This document shows, piece after piece, positions 24,934-32,130 of a DNA stretch of 64,000 bases; within the stretch, counting starts at the first letter, position 1; each line of letters opens with the position of its first letter. The DNA is from Kriegella aquimaris (GTDB lineage: Bacteria; Bacteroidota; Bacteroidia; Flavobacteriales; Flavobacteriaceae). The notes beneath the pieces were generated by a model. That model saw only the letters and a program-made list of their open reading frames with translations, did not search any database and had not been told where the DNA came from. Position numbers and translations under genes: made by a program. The stretch lies in assembly GCF_900103215.1 (NCBI RefSeq), contig NZ_FNGV01000006.1, positions 124,001 through 188,000 on the forward strand. Reading direction: 5' to 3'.

Positions 24934-25152
24934 TTAGATGGTAAACTTGAATTTGTAGTTATAGAGGTTCTTAATGGCTTCTTCTTCCAGGAGCGCATCG
25001 AAGTCCAGGGAATTTTCGGCTGCGTACGCTATTAAGTCCTCACCAAATTTCCGTTCGACCTCTTGCTTCGATAGTTGCATGAGCTTTTCTTGGGTTTCAC
25101 GGTCCAGATTGTTGAAATTTAGACAAAACGGTATTTCAATAGTTAGGTCCAT
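24934..25152 (-). CDS. Small hypothetical protein of mobilizable element
   Basis: 72 residues, acidic, probably helical (LDRETQEKLMQLSKQEVERK), with no recognised domain. It lies 6 bp after radC in the same direction and just before a terminator, so it is the last gene of the ssb-DUF6876-radC unit. Confidence 0.6.
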   Translation of the reverse strand: MDLTIEIPFCLNFNNLDRETQEKLMQLSKQEVERKFGEDLIAYAAENSLDFDALLEEEAIKNLYNYKFKFTI

Positions 25153-25158
25153 AATCGC

Positions 25159-25613
25159 TCAATTTTTCATTAACCCATTGTCCCTAAAACTAAAATAGTT
25201 ACCATCGGGAAGTATGATCAGGTGGTCCAAAACCCGAATGTCGAAAAGTTCGGCAGCCTGTTCTATTTTTTTGGTCAAGGTCATGTCGGCACCACTGGCT
25301 TTGTTGGTTCCCGACGGGTGATTGTGGGCAAGGATAATAGCCGTAGAAAGGGTTTTAAGGACAACCGTGAAAAGTATTCTCAAATCTACCAGTGTCCCGG
25401 TCAATCCGCCCGAAGAAATTGAAAAGTACCTTTCACTTTATGGGCATTGTTAAGAAGTAGCACCTTAAAGGTTTCCTGTAATCCGATAGTGTTTTTATCC
25501 CAGGTTCGGTATAACAATTCGGCAACCCTATCCGACGAGTTCGCAGGTTCCGAATTTAGTACCCCTAGTTTTTCGCAATAACTTATTTGAATTTCATTAA
25601 CTTCGTTTTTCAT
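25159..25613 (-). pseudogene. radC: radC-like JAB-domain gene, frameshifted
   Basis: The N-terminal part (25401-25613) ends ...KVKGTFQ and then runs out of frame. The rest (25159-25404) carries the JAB/MPN metal motif ILAHNHPSG and SGADMTLTKKIEQAA. The family reads GTFQ-I/V-S-x-GG at this point. Restoring one A in the CAATTT stretch near 25417 would give FQISSGGLTGTLVD and rejoin both halves. Such short RadC paralogues (about 150 residues) are common on Bacteroidota mobile elements; their role is unsettled. A sequencing error is possible. Confidence 0.8.
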
Positions 25614-25682
25614 TGTTTTCTTATTAAGATTGGACGATGAAAAGGAGGGCGTAACTTTCCACGGGAACGCCCTCTTTGTATT

Positions 25683-26066
25683 TTAATATTCACTCGGTAA
25701 CATCAGCGTATTATTTGTAAAAAATAGTCGGATTCGCTCCAAAGGGAAATCCGTAAGATGGTACTTCCGTGTCTCAAGGATAGTATTGTTCCCATCACTA
25801 TATTCTATAATAGCTTCGTAGCCCAACGCTTCCTTCTTTTCTGGCGATAGCTTCTTTAAATCCACGGTTACGAAGGGGCTTCGGTCCATCAGGCTTTTGG
25901 CGATGACCGATGCATCGGTAACCAACCAAAAGCAGTTTGCCGTATTGGCCAGATACAGGATTCCATCCGTAATGATCGTATTTAGCAACGGAATCTTATG
26001 TAATGATTGAGTTCCGCTGAATGCTGAAAGGGCATTTTGTAATTGTTGTTCTCCTAGTGCTTCCAT
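25683..26066 (-). CDS. DUF6876-family protein
   Basis: Start set at ATG 26066 (MEALGEQQLQNAL); the longer frame to 26180 overlaps ssb and adds sequence unlike the family. Landmarks are FSGTQSLHKIP, LLNTIITDGILYLAN, CFWLVTDAS and a terminal FPLERIRLFFTNNTLMLPSE. The family is typical of plasmids and integrative elements of Bacteroidota. No catalytic motif is known to me. It lies between ssb and radC on the same strand. Confidence 0.6.
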   Translation of the reverse strand: MEALGEQQLQNALSAFSGTQSLHKIPLLNTIITDGILYLANTANCFWLVTDASVIAKSLMDRSPFVTVDLKKLSPEKKEALGYEAIIEYSDGNNTILETRKYHLTDFPLERIRLFFTNNTLMLPSEY

Positions 26067-26130
26067 ACCTATTGTTTTTAATTTGTGATAAGGATGCCAT
26101 CCCGCATGAACGGCATCCATGGAATTGACT

Positions 26131-26490
26131 TTAATCGGTAGTTGTTTTATCCGTTTTAGCTCCCAATAGGAATATTTCATTCGCTACCACTTCGGTAACA
26201 TAGCGTTCATTACCCGCTTTGGGCTCGGTATAGGTTCTGCTTTTCAGTTTGCCCGATACTGCAATCTGCTTGCCCTTGCCCGCATACCGTTCCACAATCT
26301 CAGCGGTCTTGCCCCAAGCCACAATGGTGTGCCAGTCGGTTACCTGTTGCTTTTCCCCCTTATTGTCCTTGTAGGTTTCATTGGTGGCCAAAGAAAACCG
26401 CGCCACTTTTTTACCACCATCGAGTTCCGTTACTTTAGGGTCATCCCCGATGTTCCCTAACAGGTGCACATAGTTTCTGATATTGCTCAT
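26131..26490 (-). CDS. ssb: Single-stranded DNA-binding protein
   Basis: 119 residues with the OB-fold pattern of SSB: YVHLLGNIGDDPKVTEL, VARFSLATNETYKD, TDWHTIVAWGKTAEIVERY and GKQIAVSGKLKSRTY. It lacks the long tail and acidic DDxxPF tip of chromosomal SSB, as in many element-borne copies. It would protect transferred single strands during mobilization. The short frame upstream (26487-26855) overlaps it by ATGA. Confidence 0.9.
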   Translation of the reverse strand: MSNIRNYVHLLGNIGDDPKVTELDGGKKVARFSLATNETYKDNKGEKQQVTDWHTIVAWGKTAEIVERYAGKGKQIAVSGKLKSRTYTEPKAGNERYVTEVVANEIFLLGAKTDKTTTD

Positions 26491-26855
26491 AATTGAAAAA
26501 ATTTAAGGTCCGCCTTTAAGCAGACGTGGTTAATAATTAAATTGATAGTTGCTTTAAGTGATTTACTTATTACACCTAGAGCGTTTTCCTTTTTGTTGTT
26601 TCCCGCCTGCCGGGCGGGCTGGTTAAACTTTTGTTCCGCTTCATTTTTAAGGATTTGATATGATTTCATGATTTCCGGTTTTGATTTACTTCCCACAGAG
26701 CCGCCGCTGTTACCTTTTTTGTTGCTTAACGCTTTACAATATTCAGGCTTGGTAAGGCGTATAAAAAGGGAAGCGGCTTTATGCCGCCGTCCAAGAATGA
26801 ATGTTGTTTTTTCGCTTTCAAAAAAAGGAAAGGGTGGGGTCAGGTCGTAACACAA
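26487..26855 (-). CDS. Doubtful short ORF upstream of ssb
   Basis: A 122-codon frame whose stop overlaps the ssb start (ATGA). The product (RRHKAASLFIRLTKPEYCKAL, then low-complexity) has no recognised fold and spans a REP-like palindrome (PARQAGNN region), so it may simply be the leader of the ssb transcript. Kept because of the coupling geometry. Confidence 0.25.
   Translation of the reverse strand: MCYDLTPPFPFFESEKTTFILGRRHKAASLFIRLTKPEYCKALSNKKGNSGGSVGSKSKPEIMKSYQILKNEAEQKFNQPARQAGNNKKENALGVISKSLKATINLIINHVCLKADLKFFQL
26602..26622. repeat. REP-like GC palindrome
   Basis: CCCGCCTGCCGGGCGGG is a strong palindrome, related to those at 20301 and 26925. Confidence 0.5.
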
Positions 26856-26924
26856 AACCCTTAATCGAGAAGTTTCTAATGCCTATGAAACGGAACAAAA
26901 ACGGAATGAATAATTTAGGTCAAA

Positions 26925-26949
26925 CCTGCCTTTGCCGGCAGGCAGGCGG
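26925..26949. repeat. REP-like GC palindrome
   Basis: CCTGCC-TTT-GCCGGCAGGCAGG carries the same CCTGCCGGCAGG core as the copy at 20301. The surrounding gap 26856-27357 has no gene but also holds repeat R2 at 26999. Confidence 0.5.
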
Positions 26950-26998
26950 ACTCTATTCCAAAGTTTTATATTGGGAACGAAGCCTTCCTGCCAGTTTC

Positions 26999-27122
26999 GG
27001 CGGGATAGAGCGAAGTGGAAATATACAACTTTGGGATTGTGTCCAAGAGAATTGGGCACGAAGCGCTTTGCCCGGAATGGAGCACTGAGGAATGGAGCGG
27101 GAATGGGCTGAGGGGAAATTGG
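26999..27122 (+). repeat. Dispersed repeat R2 (pairs with 11920-12044)
   Basis: Plus-strand copy of the repeat at 11920-12044 (opposite orientation). Shared ordered blocks include CGGGATA, AACTTTGGG, GGAATGGAG, AATGGAGCGGGAATG and CTGAGGGG. It is non-coding here. It sits just after a REP-like palindrome. Confidence 0.65.
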
Positions 27123-27357
27123 TAAGGCTGCAGTAGGAAGGCCAGATAAAATAATTTTTAGTAAAAGAATGTTAGAAGTTACTGTAAAAAAAACGTTTAG
27201 ATCAGAAATACTCTAGGGTGAATAAAAGGTTAACTGAATTCATAGGTAACCCTCCTTCCTAGGCGTTAAAATAGCGACTGTTTAATAAAGCGATAAGTAA
27301 ATTCAAAGAGTCATTTATCTCGACCTATAATTTTAAATTAAACGCTAACTTTATGGT

Positions 27358-27870
27358 ATGACAAGTGAAAATAAATCCATTCAAATGGACTTCTCACAAT
27401 TTGAGAAGGCGATATCAATCCTGAAAAAGGAGCAAAGAAATAACTTGTTTTCCCGTCGTCAGGATATTATTATTAAAGGTCAAAATATTGGCTTGCTAGT
27501 ATTTTTAATAATTTCATTAGTTAATACATATCTCAAAGAATTTTTAGAATTAGAAAGTATAATTTTTAAGCTTTTACAGATTGTATTACTCCTCTCATTC
27601 ATAATGTTCATTATTTGCCTGTTTTTAGGATTACCCTTTCACATAAGAATTTATAGATTTAACCGACAAATTAAGAGGTTGGGATTAAGTGATGTACTGG
27701 ACAAACCTTGGAAAAGTGGAGAAAATAAAACAAGGATATCCAACACGCTTGATGGAATTGCATACCTACTTGGGTGGGGTTATATTTTATTGATACTGAT
27801 AATTCCATTTATATTTTATTTTGTCACATTTGATGAAATAGGTTTAGTTCAATACCTACTACTTTTTTAG
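27358..27870 (+). CDS. Membrane protein preceding a TIR-domain relic
   Basis: 170 residues with hydrophobic segments at about 43-60, 73-98 and 140-165, with a basic loop (RIYRFNRQIKRLG). Not recognised. Thirteen bases after its stop, coding sequence for a TIR domain begins in a broken state. The pair may once have been a membrane/TIR unit, or this may be the N-terminal membrane part of a single gene. ATG at 27358. Confidence 0.55.
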   Translation: MTSENKSIQMDFSQFEKAISILKKEQRNNLFSRRQDIIIKGQNIGLLVFLIISLVNTYLKEFLELESIIFKLLQIVLLLSFIMFIICLFLGLPFHIRIYRFNRQIKRLGLSDVLDKPWKSGENKTRISNTLDGIAYLLGWGYILLILIIPFIFYFVTFDEIGLVQYLLLF

Positions 27871-27882
27871 GGAAGGCTACAA

Positions 27883-28038
27883 GATGAAGACTTGCTAATT
27901 GAACTAAAGAAATGGTTGAAACCTTTGGAAAAATAAAATCTTGTCAAAATTTGGGATGACAATGAAATAAGAGCCGGGGATAAATGGCTTCAAGAAATTG
28001 AAAACGCACTTGATTCTAGACCTTTGGGCATTTGCTTT
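27883..28038 (+). pseudogene. TIR-domain fragment
   Basis: The frame reads DEDLLIELKKWLKPLEK, a TAA at 27934-27936, then NLVKIWDDNEIRAGDKW and LQEIENALDS before losing the pattern. This is the middle of a bacterial TIR domain of the type ..DLxxEL..L..L..IWDDxxIxPGxxW..EI..AL; the N-terminal strand (YSHKDE-like) and the part after alpha-helix C are missing or shifted. TIR domains mostly act as NAD+-consuming effectors or adaptors in antiphage defence. Non-functional as it stands. Confidence 0.7.
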
Positions 28039-28238
28039 TTACTTCTGTATTATATTCCTATACTTTTTGGTCTGTCCACTGTTCCAAACATACTCTACAT
28101 TACTCCTGACCATTCAAGACCGTTCAAAGCGCATCATTTAAAAGGTCTTGAACCTTATTCATTTTCGAAAATAAAAACGAATGAAGTTCGCTTTGATAAT
28201 TATATCTTTAAGTTGAACTTTAAAAAAAATCAAAACCC

Positions 28239-29012
28239 TTGAAAAAATCATTAAAAAACACAGCTAATATAGGTTTTATTTCAAAGGGCTTTATTTATCT
28301 GGTAATTGGACTGCTTACCCTTTTGGCAGCCTTGAACATGGGTGGTGAGAGCTCGGGAACCAATCAAGCCCTGAAGTTTCTAAAAAGACAACCCTTTGGA
28401 CAAGTGCTGCTGATGGTTTTGGGCATAGGTTTGCTGTGTTACTCGTTTTGGATGTTTGTACGATGTTTCAAAGACCCCGAAAATATTGGCAATGATAGAA
28501 AGGGCAAAATGATGCGTTTCGGGATTTTAATTACTGGGCTGGTCTATACCTTTTTAGCATTCCTCTGCTTTTACCACTTGTTTACTTATTCTCCGGAAGG
28601 CAGTTCGGGTTCCCGTTATATCAATTTATTGGGACCATCCCTCGTATCGATTCTTTTTATTGGTATTGGTGTCATTTTGGTGATTCAAACCATCATCCTA
28701 ATGGTGGGTATTATTAAAGGCGGTCTGTTAGATCAATTTAACCTTGAAGGTCGTAAGGGATCATACATTATGCGACTTGTGGGCAAATTCGGCTTTTTTT
28801 CGCGGGCTTTTATTGTGGGTATTATCGCCTATTTCTTTTTACGGGCCGGATTGTATTCTGGAAGCCACGAAATAAAGGGTGTCCAAGATGCTTTTTCGTT
28901 CTTAGACCAATCTAACTTCGGCACAGTTTTGATGGTTTTTACCTCGGTGGGGTTTATTTCGTACGGCTTGTTTTTTATCTTTCTTTCCAGATATAGAACT
29001 TTTGAAGACTAA
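28239..29012 (+). CDS. DUF1206 membrane protein
   Basis: 257 residues with six hydrophobic helices in three similar pairs, each starting with a G(F/K)xxRGxxY-like turn (NIGFISKGFIYLVIG, RFGILITGLVYTFLA, KFGFFSRAFIVGIIA), as in DUF1206. Function is unknown; the family occurs in stress-related gene sets. The start is TTG at 28239, overlapping the end of an upstream junk frame. The neighbours downstream are DUF2188, DUF2383 and DUF892-like genes. Confidence 0.75.
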   Translation: MKKSLKNTANIGFISKGFIYLVIGLLTLLAALNMGGESSGTNQALKFLKRQPFGQVLLMVLGIGLLCYSFWMFVRCFKDPENIGNDRKGKMMRFGILITGLVYTFLAFLCFYHLFTYSPEGSSGSRYINLLGPSLVSILFIGIGVILVIQTIILMVGIIKGGLLDQFNLEGRKGSYIMRLVGKFGFFSRAFIVGIIAYFFLRAGLYSGSHEIKGVQDAFSFLDQSNFGTVLMVFTSVGFISYGLFFIFLSRYRTFED

Positions 29013-29293
29013 TAAAGGCTGATGCGGACCGGACTTATTGGAACTGGGTATGATATAAAGCTCAAAAGGTAATGGGTTTATATTTTGAGTGGACTTTTGC
29101 GGGCGAAAATAATATAGCGTAAAAGGGCAACACGATATCATTTTAGAAGAATGTACGGCAGGACTATTACAATGGTATTTAAGTAAAGATAAAATTTTTA
29201 AATTTCTCGAAGATAGTCTAACGAATAGAGTCGAACTTCAAAAATAAATAAGAATAATTCAACCATTTGACTCTGCAAATGCATTTTCCATTT
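29013..29293. other. Intergenic region with repeat B
   Basis: About 280 bp without a gene. It contains the dispersed repeat at 29083-29134; the rest shows nothing recognisable. Confidence 0.45.
29083..29134 (+). repeat. Dispersed repeat B (pairs with 12502-12550)
   Basis: ACTTTTGCGGGCGAAAAT, a short spacer with AGCG, then GGGCAACACG. Same order and spacing as 12502-12550, about 16.5 kb away in the same orientation. Confidence 0.55.
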
Positions 29294-29392
29294 CTATATA
29301 ATCTTGGGAATAAGTAAAATGATGCCTTCCTCATCCTCGGTCAAAACACCGGCCAAGGTCTTATTTGCCCATATTTCTCCCTGTCGAATCAC
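29294..29392 (-). pseudogene. hipA N-terminal fragment
   Basis: From a GTG at 29392 the frame reads VIRQGEIWANKTLAGVLTED and EEG, then leaves the family and stops at 29294. This matches the Couple_hipA N-terminus (xVYxxGxLAGxLxExxxG). It overlaps the end of hipB, the usual hipB-hipA arrangement. The kinase itself (about 400 residues) is absent, so no toxin is made. Confidence 0.65.
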
Positions 29393-29603
29393 TTATAGGT
29401 TTAGTGCTTAATTCGTGCCCGAAAAACAATAAAACCTGATTGATTTTATTCGTCATCAGATTAGGTTTTCCTTGCTCCAATTCACGCACAAATCGAAGCC
29501 CGACTCCAGTTGTATCGGAAAGTTTGACTTGCGTCAACCTAAGTTCTTTTCGCCGCTGGCGAATAAATTGGGCAATGGAATTATCTCTATTCCAATCATT
29601 CAT
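29361..29603 (-). CDS. hipB: HipB-like HTH transcriptional regulator (orphan antitoxin)
   Basis: 80 residues, with a Cro/C1-type helix-turn-helix: IAQFIRQRRKELRLTQVKLS, then GVGLRFVRELEQGKPNL, followed by KINQVLLFFGHEL. This is the compact HipB type that represses its own operon and neutralises HipA. Here only a hipA stub remains, so it is an orphan. Three TATACC-N6-GGTAYA palindromes lie just upstream (29607-29695), and a fourth similar site lies in front of the integrase gene, so it may now regulate the element. Confidence 0.8.
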   Translation of the reverse strand: MNDWNRDNSIAQFIRQRRKELRLTQVKLSDTTGVGLRFVRELEQGKPNLMTNKINQVLLFFGHELSTKPISDSTGRNMGK

Positions 29604-29606
29604 TGC

Positions 29607-29695
29607 TATACCTCTTTGGGTACAAAATAGTCAAAATATATCATATTATACCTTTTTGGGTATAATATATACTTATTTATACCTGTATAGGTACA
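29607..29695 (-). promoter_or_regulatory. Triple operator of hipB
   Basis: Three palindromes with 6-bp spacers: TATACC-TCTTTG-GGTACA (29607-29624), TATACC-TTTTTG-GGTATA (29647-29664), TATACC-TGTATA-GGTACA (29678-29695). They fill the region upstream of the hipB start and suit a dimeric HTH repressor; E. coli HipB uses the comparable TATCC-N8-GGATA. Confidence 0.75.
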
Positions 29696-29797
29696 AATTA
29701 TAGCCTTGGTGGTTTCTTGGTTGAATTCAATCTTATCTACTATCCTGTTGAACCTTTATAAAAAAACTCTAATGGCCTCCTGCAGTGAATTTCGTTT

Positions 29798-30082
29798 TTA
29801 CTCATCATAGCTTATCCGGTCTCGAATACCGCCACTCTCTCGGTGAATAATCACATCGGACTTGTATTTCCGAGCTAATCTTTTGGCCTTGTCGATGGCC
29901 GTGCTCTGTTTTCGATGTTTGCTAGTTATACGTTGGTTGCCCTCGCGACGTACAGCCCAACCCTCTTCGTAGGGTACCACATGTTGGTGCCAAGTTCGGC
30001 CGCGTTTACTTTGTTGCGAGCTGTTAAAAAAGACTTCCAAGAGGTCTATGAGGGTCCGTAACCAAGATTTGACGTTTGTCAT
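29798..30082 (-). CDS. DUF2188 domain protein
   Basis: 94 residues. The second half has the DUF2188 pattern: WHQHVVPYEEGWAVRREGNQ, HRKQSTAIDKAKRLARKY and VIIHRESGGIRDRISY. The family is small, cytosolic and of unknown function. The N-terminal ~35 residues (SWLRTLIDLLEVFF) are extra. ATG at 30082. It is divergent from the DUF2383 gene, with a 219-bp gap that should hold both promoters. Confidence 0.75.
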   Translation of the reverse strand: MTNVKSWLRTLIDLLEVFFNSSQQSKRGRTWHQHVVPYEEGWAVRREGNQRITSKHRKQSTAIDKAKRLARKYKSDVIIHRESGGIRDRISYDE

Positions 30083-30301
30083 ATACGATTATTGTTGTTT
30101 CGAAGATACCAATATTTCGTGTTTTATTGAGCGGTAAATTAAAGTGACGCTAAGCAGGCAGCTTGTGATGATTTTTGTCTTTGGCTGATACAATCAAAAA
30201 TTCAGTGTATTGGGTCCTTCCGTATCCTGGGTTTTGAATACATTGGACAAAGGCCGCAAACAGTTGGCCAATAATATCATTAAAACACAAACTCGGAAAC
30301 T

Positions 30302-30754
30302 ATGAATACAGATGTAAAAAAGATCGAAAAGAGATTACAGGAAGTCGTTGAAAAAAATGAAGATGCCATTAAGGGTTTCGACAAGGCGGCCGAAAATTCC
30401 AAGGATGAGGCTATCAAAAGCTATTTTAGGGGAAGGATCGAAAATAGGAAGCTTTTTCTGGTACAGCTCAAAAACGCAGCTTCCGGACTTGATCTGGGCG
30501 ACGGTGACATCGATGGAAGTACCAAAGGGAGCATGCACCGCACATGGATGGATGTAAAGGCTTTTTTTTCCGGTGATAATGATGAAGCTATGCTCGAAGA
30601 GGCGGTACGCGGTGATAAAGCGGCCATCGAAGAATACTATGAGGTGCTGGCCGAAACACAGGTTCCCGCCCGAATAAAGGAAATTTTAAGGGAACAGCGT
30701 GACTTTATTCAAAACGATCTCGAGACTTCCCATATTCTAGAAGAACATAAGTAG
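30302..30754 (+). CDS. DUF2383 / PA2169-family four-helix protein
   Basis: 150 residues, all helical. MNTDVKKIEKRLQEVVEKNE, GFDKAAENSKDEAIKSYF, then GSMHRTWMDVKAFFSGDNDE and VRGDKAAIEEYYEVL match the PA2169/DUF2383 ferritin-like bundle found in stress gene sets. The Glu residues that could bind metal (EE, EYY) are present. Transcribed alone, followed 40 bp later by a strong terminator. Confidence 0.8.
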   Translation: MNTDVKKIEKRLQEVVEKNEDAIKGFDKAAENSKDEAIKSYFRGRIENRKLFLVQLKNAASGLDLGDGDIDGSTKGSMHRTWMDVKAFFSGDNDEAMLEEAVRGDKAAIEEYYEVLAETQVPARIKEILREQRDFIQNDLETSHILEEHK

Positions 30755-30793
30755 AAATAATTGATTGGTTAATCCAGAATCAAATTTAAATGA

Positions 30794-30823
30794 CGGGGCC
30801 CTATTTGGGCCCCGCTTCTTTTT
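30794..30823 (+). terminator. Rho-independent terminator of the DUF2383 gene
   Basis: CGGGGCCC-TATTT-GGGCCCCG forms an 8-bp G+C stem followed by CTTCTTTTT. Confidence 0.9.
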
Positions 30824-30941
30824 GGAGGAGTCGCTCTGCTAAGACATTCATTAAATGGGCAACTATTTGGTTTTTATCGGCTAAAAACTACCAACTGAAA
30901 ACCTAAAAGCAAAATAGATTTTTGCCTATTTTTTCTACAAC

Positions 30942-31313
30942 TCAAGAATTCGCCATCAAATATTCCACATTTTCTATATTGGCCCTATGGTATGCAACAA
31001 GCCGATTTAACGAGAGGGAGTAGCCAAGGTTTTTGATGGTGGGGCTGTGGTCGCTTTTAACAATATCATGAAGGTTTTCAGTGATTTCATTGACTATGGA
31101 GTCCGAGGTGTTGCCAGGGTTGACCTCCATTTTCCGTAGCATCTGGGAAGTCTGTTCTTCGCTCGCGCAACTAAATTTCGCATAACTGCTTAGAATAGTT
31201 TTCACTTTTTCATTGAGAAAACTGATATCACTACCATCGAAATAGGTATTTACCTGTTTGGCGATAGCATATAGGTTGCTCAGTTCTTTTCCTAATAATT
31301 CTTTCTTGGTCAT
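30942..31313 (-). CDS. Helical protein, DUF892-like
   Basis: 123 residues. The N-terminus KKELLGKELSNLYAIAKQV and the C-terminus IKNLGYSLSLNRLVAYHRAN resemble the L..EL.DLY.AE and LG.I.AAQR.EHYE regions of DUF892 (YciE-like) ferritin-fold proteins, but the metal Glu/His positions are not convincingly kept. Its position among other stress-type small proteins supports the idea. Confidence 0.45.
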   Translation of the reverse strand: MTKKELLGKELSNLYAIAKQVNTYFDGSDISFLNEKVKTILSSYAKFSCASEEQTSQMLRKMEVNPGNTSDSIVNEITENLHDIVKSDHSPTIKNLGYSLSLNRLVAYHRANIENVEYLMANS

Positions 31314-31524
31314 ATCATTTGATTCAAGTTCATATTTTTCTAACCCGAAATTGGGGTCTTTGGGAAAAATAAATATTCAAAGGCACTTCTACGAACCCAT
31401 TACATACAAATAGTGACCCATTTGGCCCTTTTTAAGGTTACAGATTTAAAGCGTTCAAGACAAATTGTTTTCAAGTACAAATACCGTTTAAAACGTCATA
31501 CCTTCAAAGGGAATAAACATAGAT

Positions 31525-32127
31525 ATGAAAAATATACGGTTAACACTTCCCATAAAAATTCCCTATCCCGTCTTGCGACAGTTGTTGGAAACCAAGCTAA
31601 TTGGAATGGAAATCGGTACAAATGAACGAAAAAGGGGTCAAATTTCACGCTTGGGCCTACAGGTAAGCCCATTACCAGAATATGACATAATCTTAGGGCT
31701 ACGCGTCGGACTTGTGCGCAAAGTGTTGTGGACCGAAGAAGTGCCCCTCTATCTTCACGCTGTCCTGGCCTTTGACCCCGAATCGGGTCGACTGTCGGTA
31801 GGCGCTTTTAAAATCGATTTTGAAACTAAGAACGTTGTGTTGGACAAAGCCCTGGCATTTTTGGCCAATCGCATATACTACCGGAAAGTGCTCGACAAGG
31901 CATCTGTCAATTTAAACGAAATGATAGCCTCAAAAATGGCAATATTGAACGAAAAGTTGCAATCGGGCATTTCCTCTTCACAAGGGATGGTTTTTAACGG
32001 AAATATGGAAAATATATCGATAACTCGAATTGAGCCGGGTCAGGAGTATATTGTCGTGTATGCACGTTTTAAAGGTGGGGCGGAAGTGACCCTGCAAAAT
32101 CTCCCCGATATGGACTTTATATGGTAA
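31525..32127 (+). CDS. DUF4403-like protein (short form)
   Basis: 200 residues. The block LPEYDIILGLRVGLVRKVLW and then VPLYLHAVLAFDPESGRLSV matches the middle and end of DUF4403 lipid-binding-like proteins, which are normally around 450-500 residues with a lipoprotein signal. Here neither signal nor N-terminal half is present, so this is a short relative or a truncated gene. It ends 4 bp from the end of the convergent integrase gene. Confidence 0.55.
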   Translation: MKNIRLTLPIKIPYPVLRQLLETKLIGMEIGTNERKRGQISRLGLQVSPLPEYDIILGLRVGLVRKVLWTEEVPLYLHAVLAFDPESGRLSVGAFKIDFETKNVVLDKALAFLANRIYYRKVLDKASVNLNEMIASKMAILNEKLQSGISSSQGMVFNGNMENISITRIEPGQEYIVVYARFKGGAEVTLQNLPDMDFIW

Positions 32128-32130
32128 TTT

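Noticed and set aside
25683..26180. 165-residue version of the DUF6876 protein
   Set aside because: The first 38 residues overlap ssb in another frame and do not fit the family; the ATG at 26066 is used.
28024..28242. 72-residue ORF before the DUF1206 gene
   Set aside because: It begins inside the TIR relic, reads out of frame and has no domain; it is debris of the broken gene.
30868..30930. Third copy of the 59-bp palindromic element (TTTTTATCGGCTAAAAAC)
   Set aside because: The left arm looks similar, but the right arm does not pair and the TGGGAA/TAAACA core is missing.
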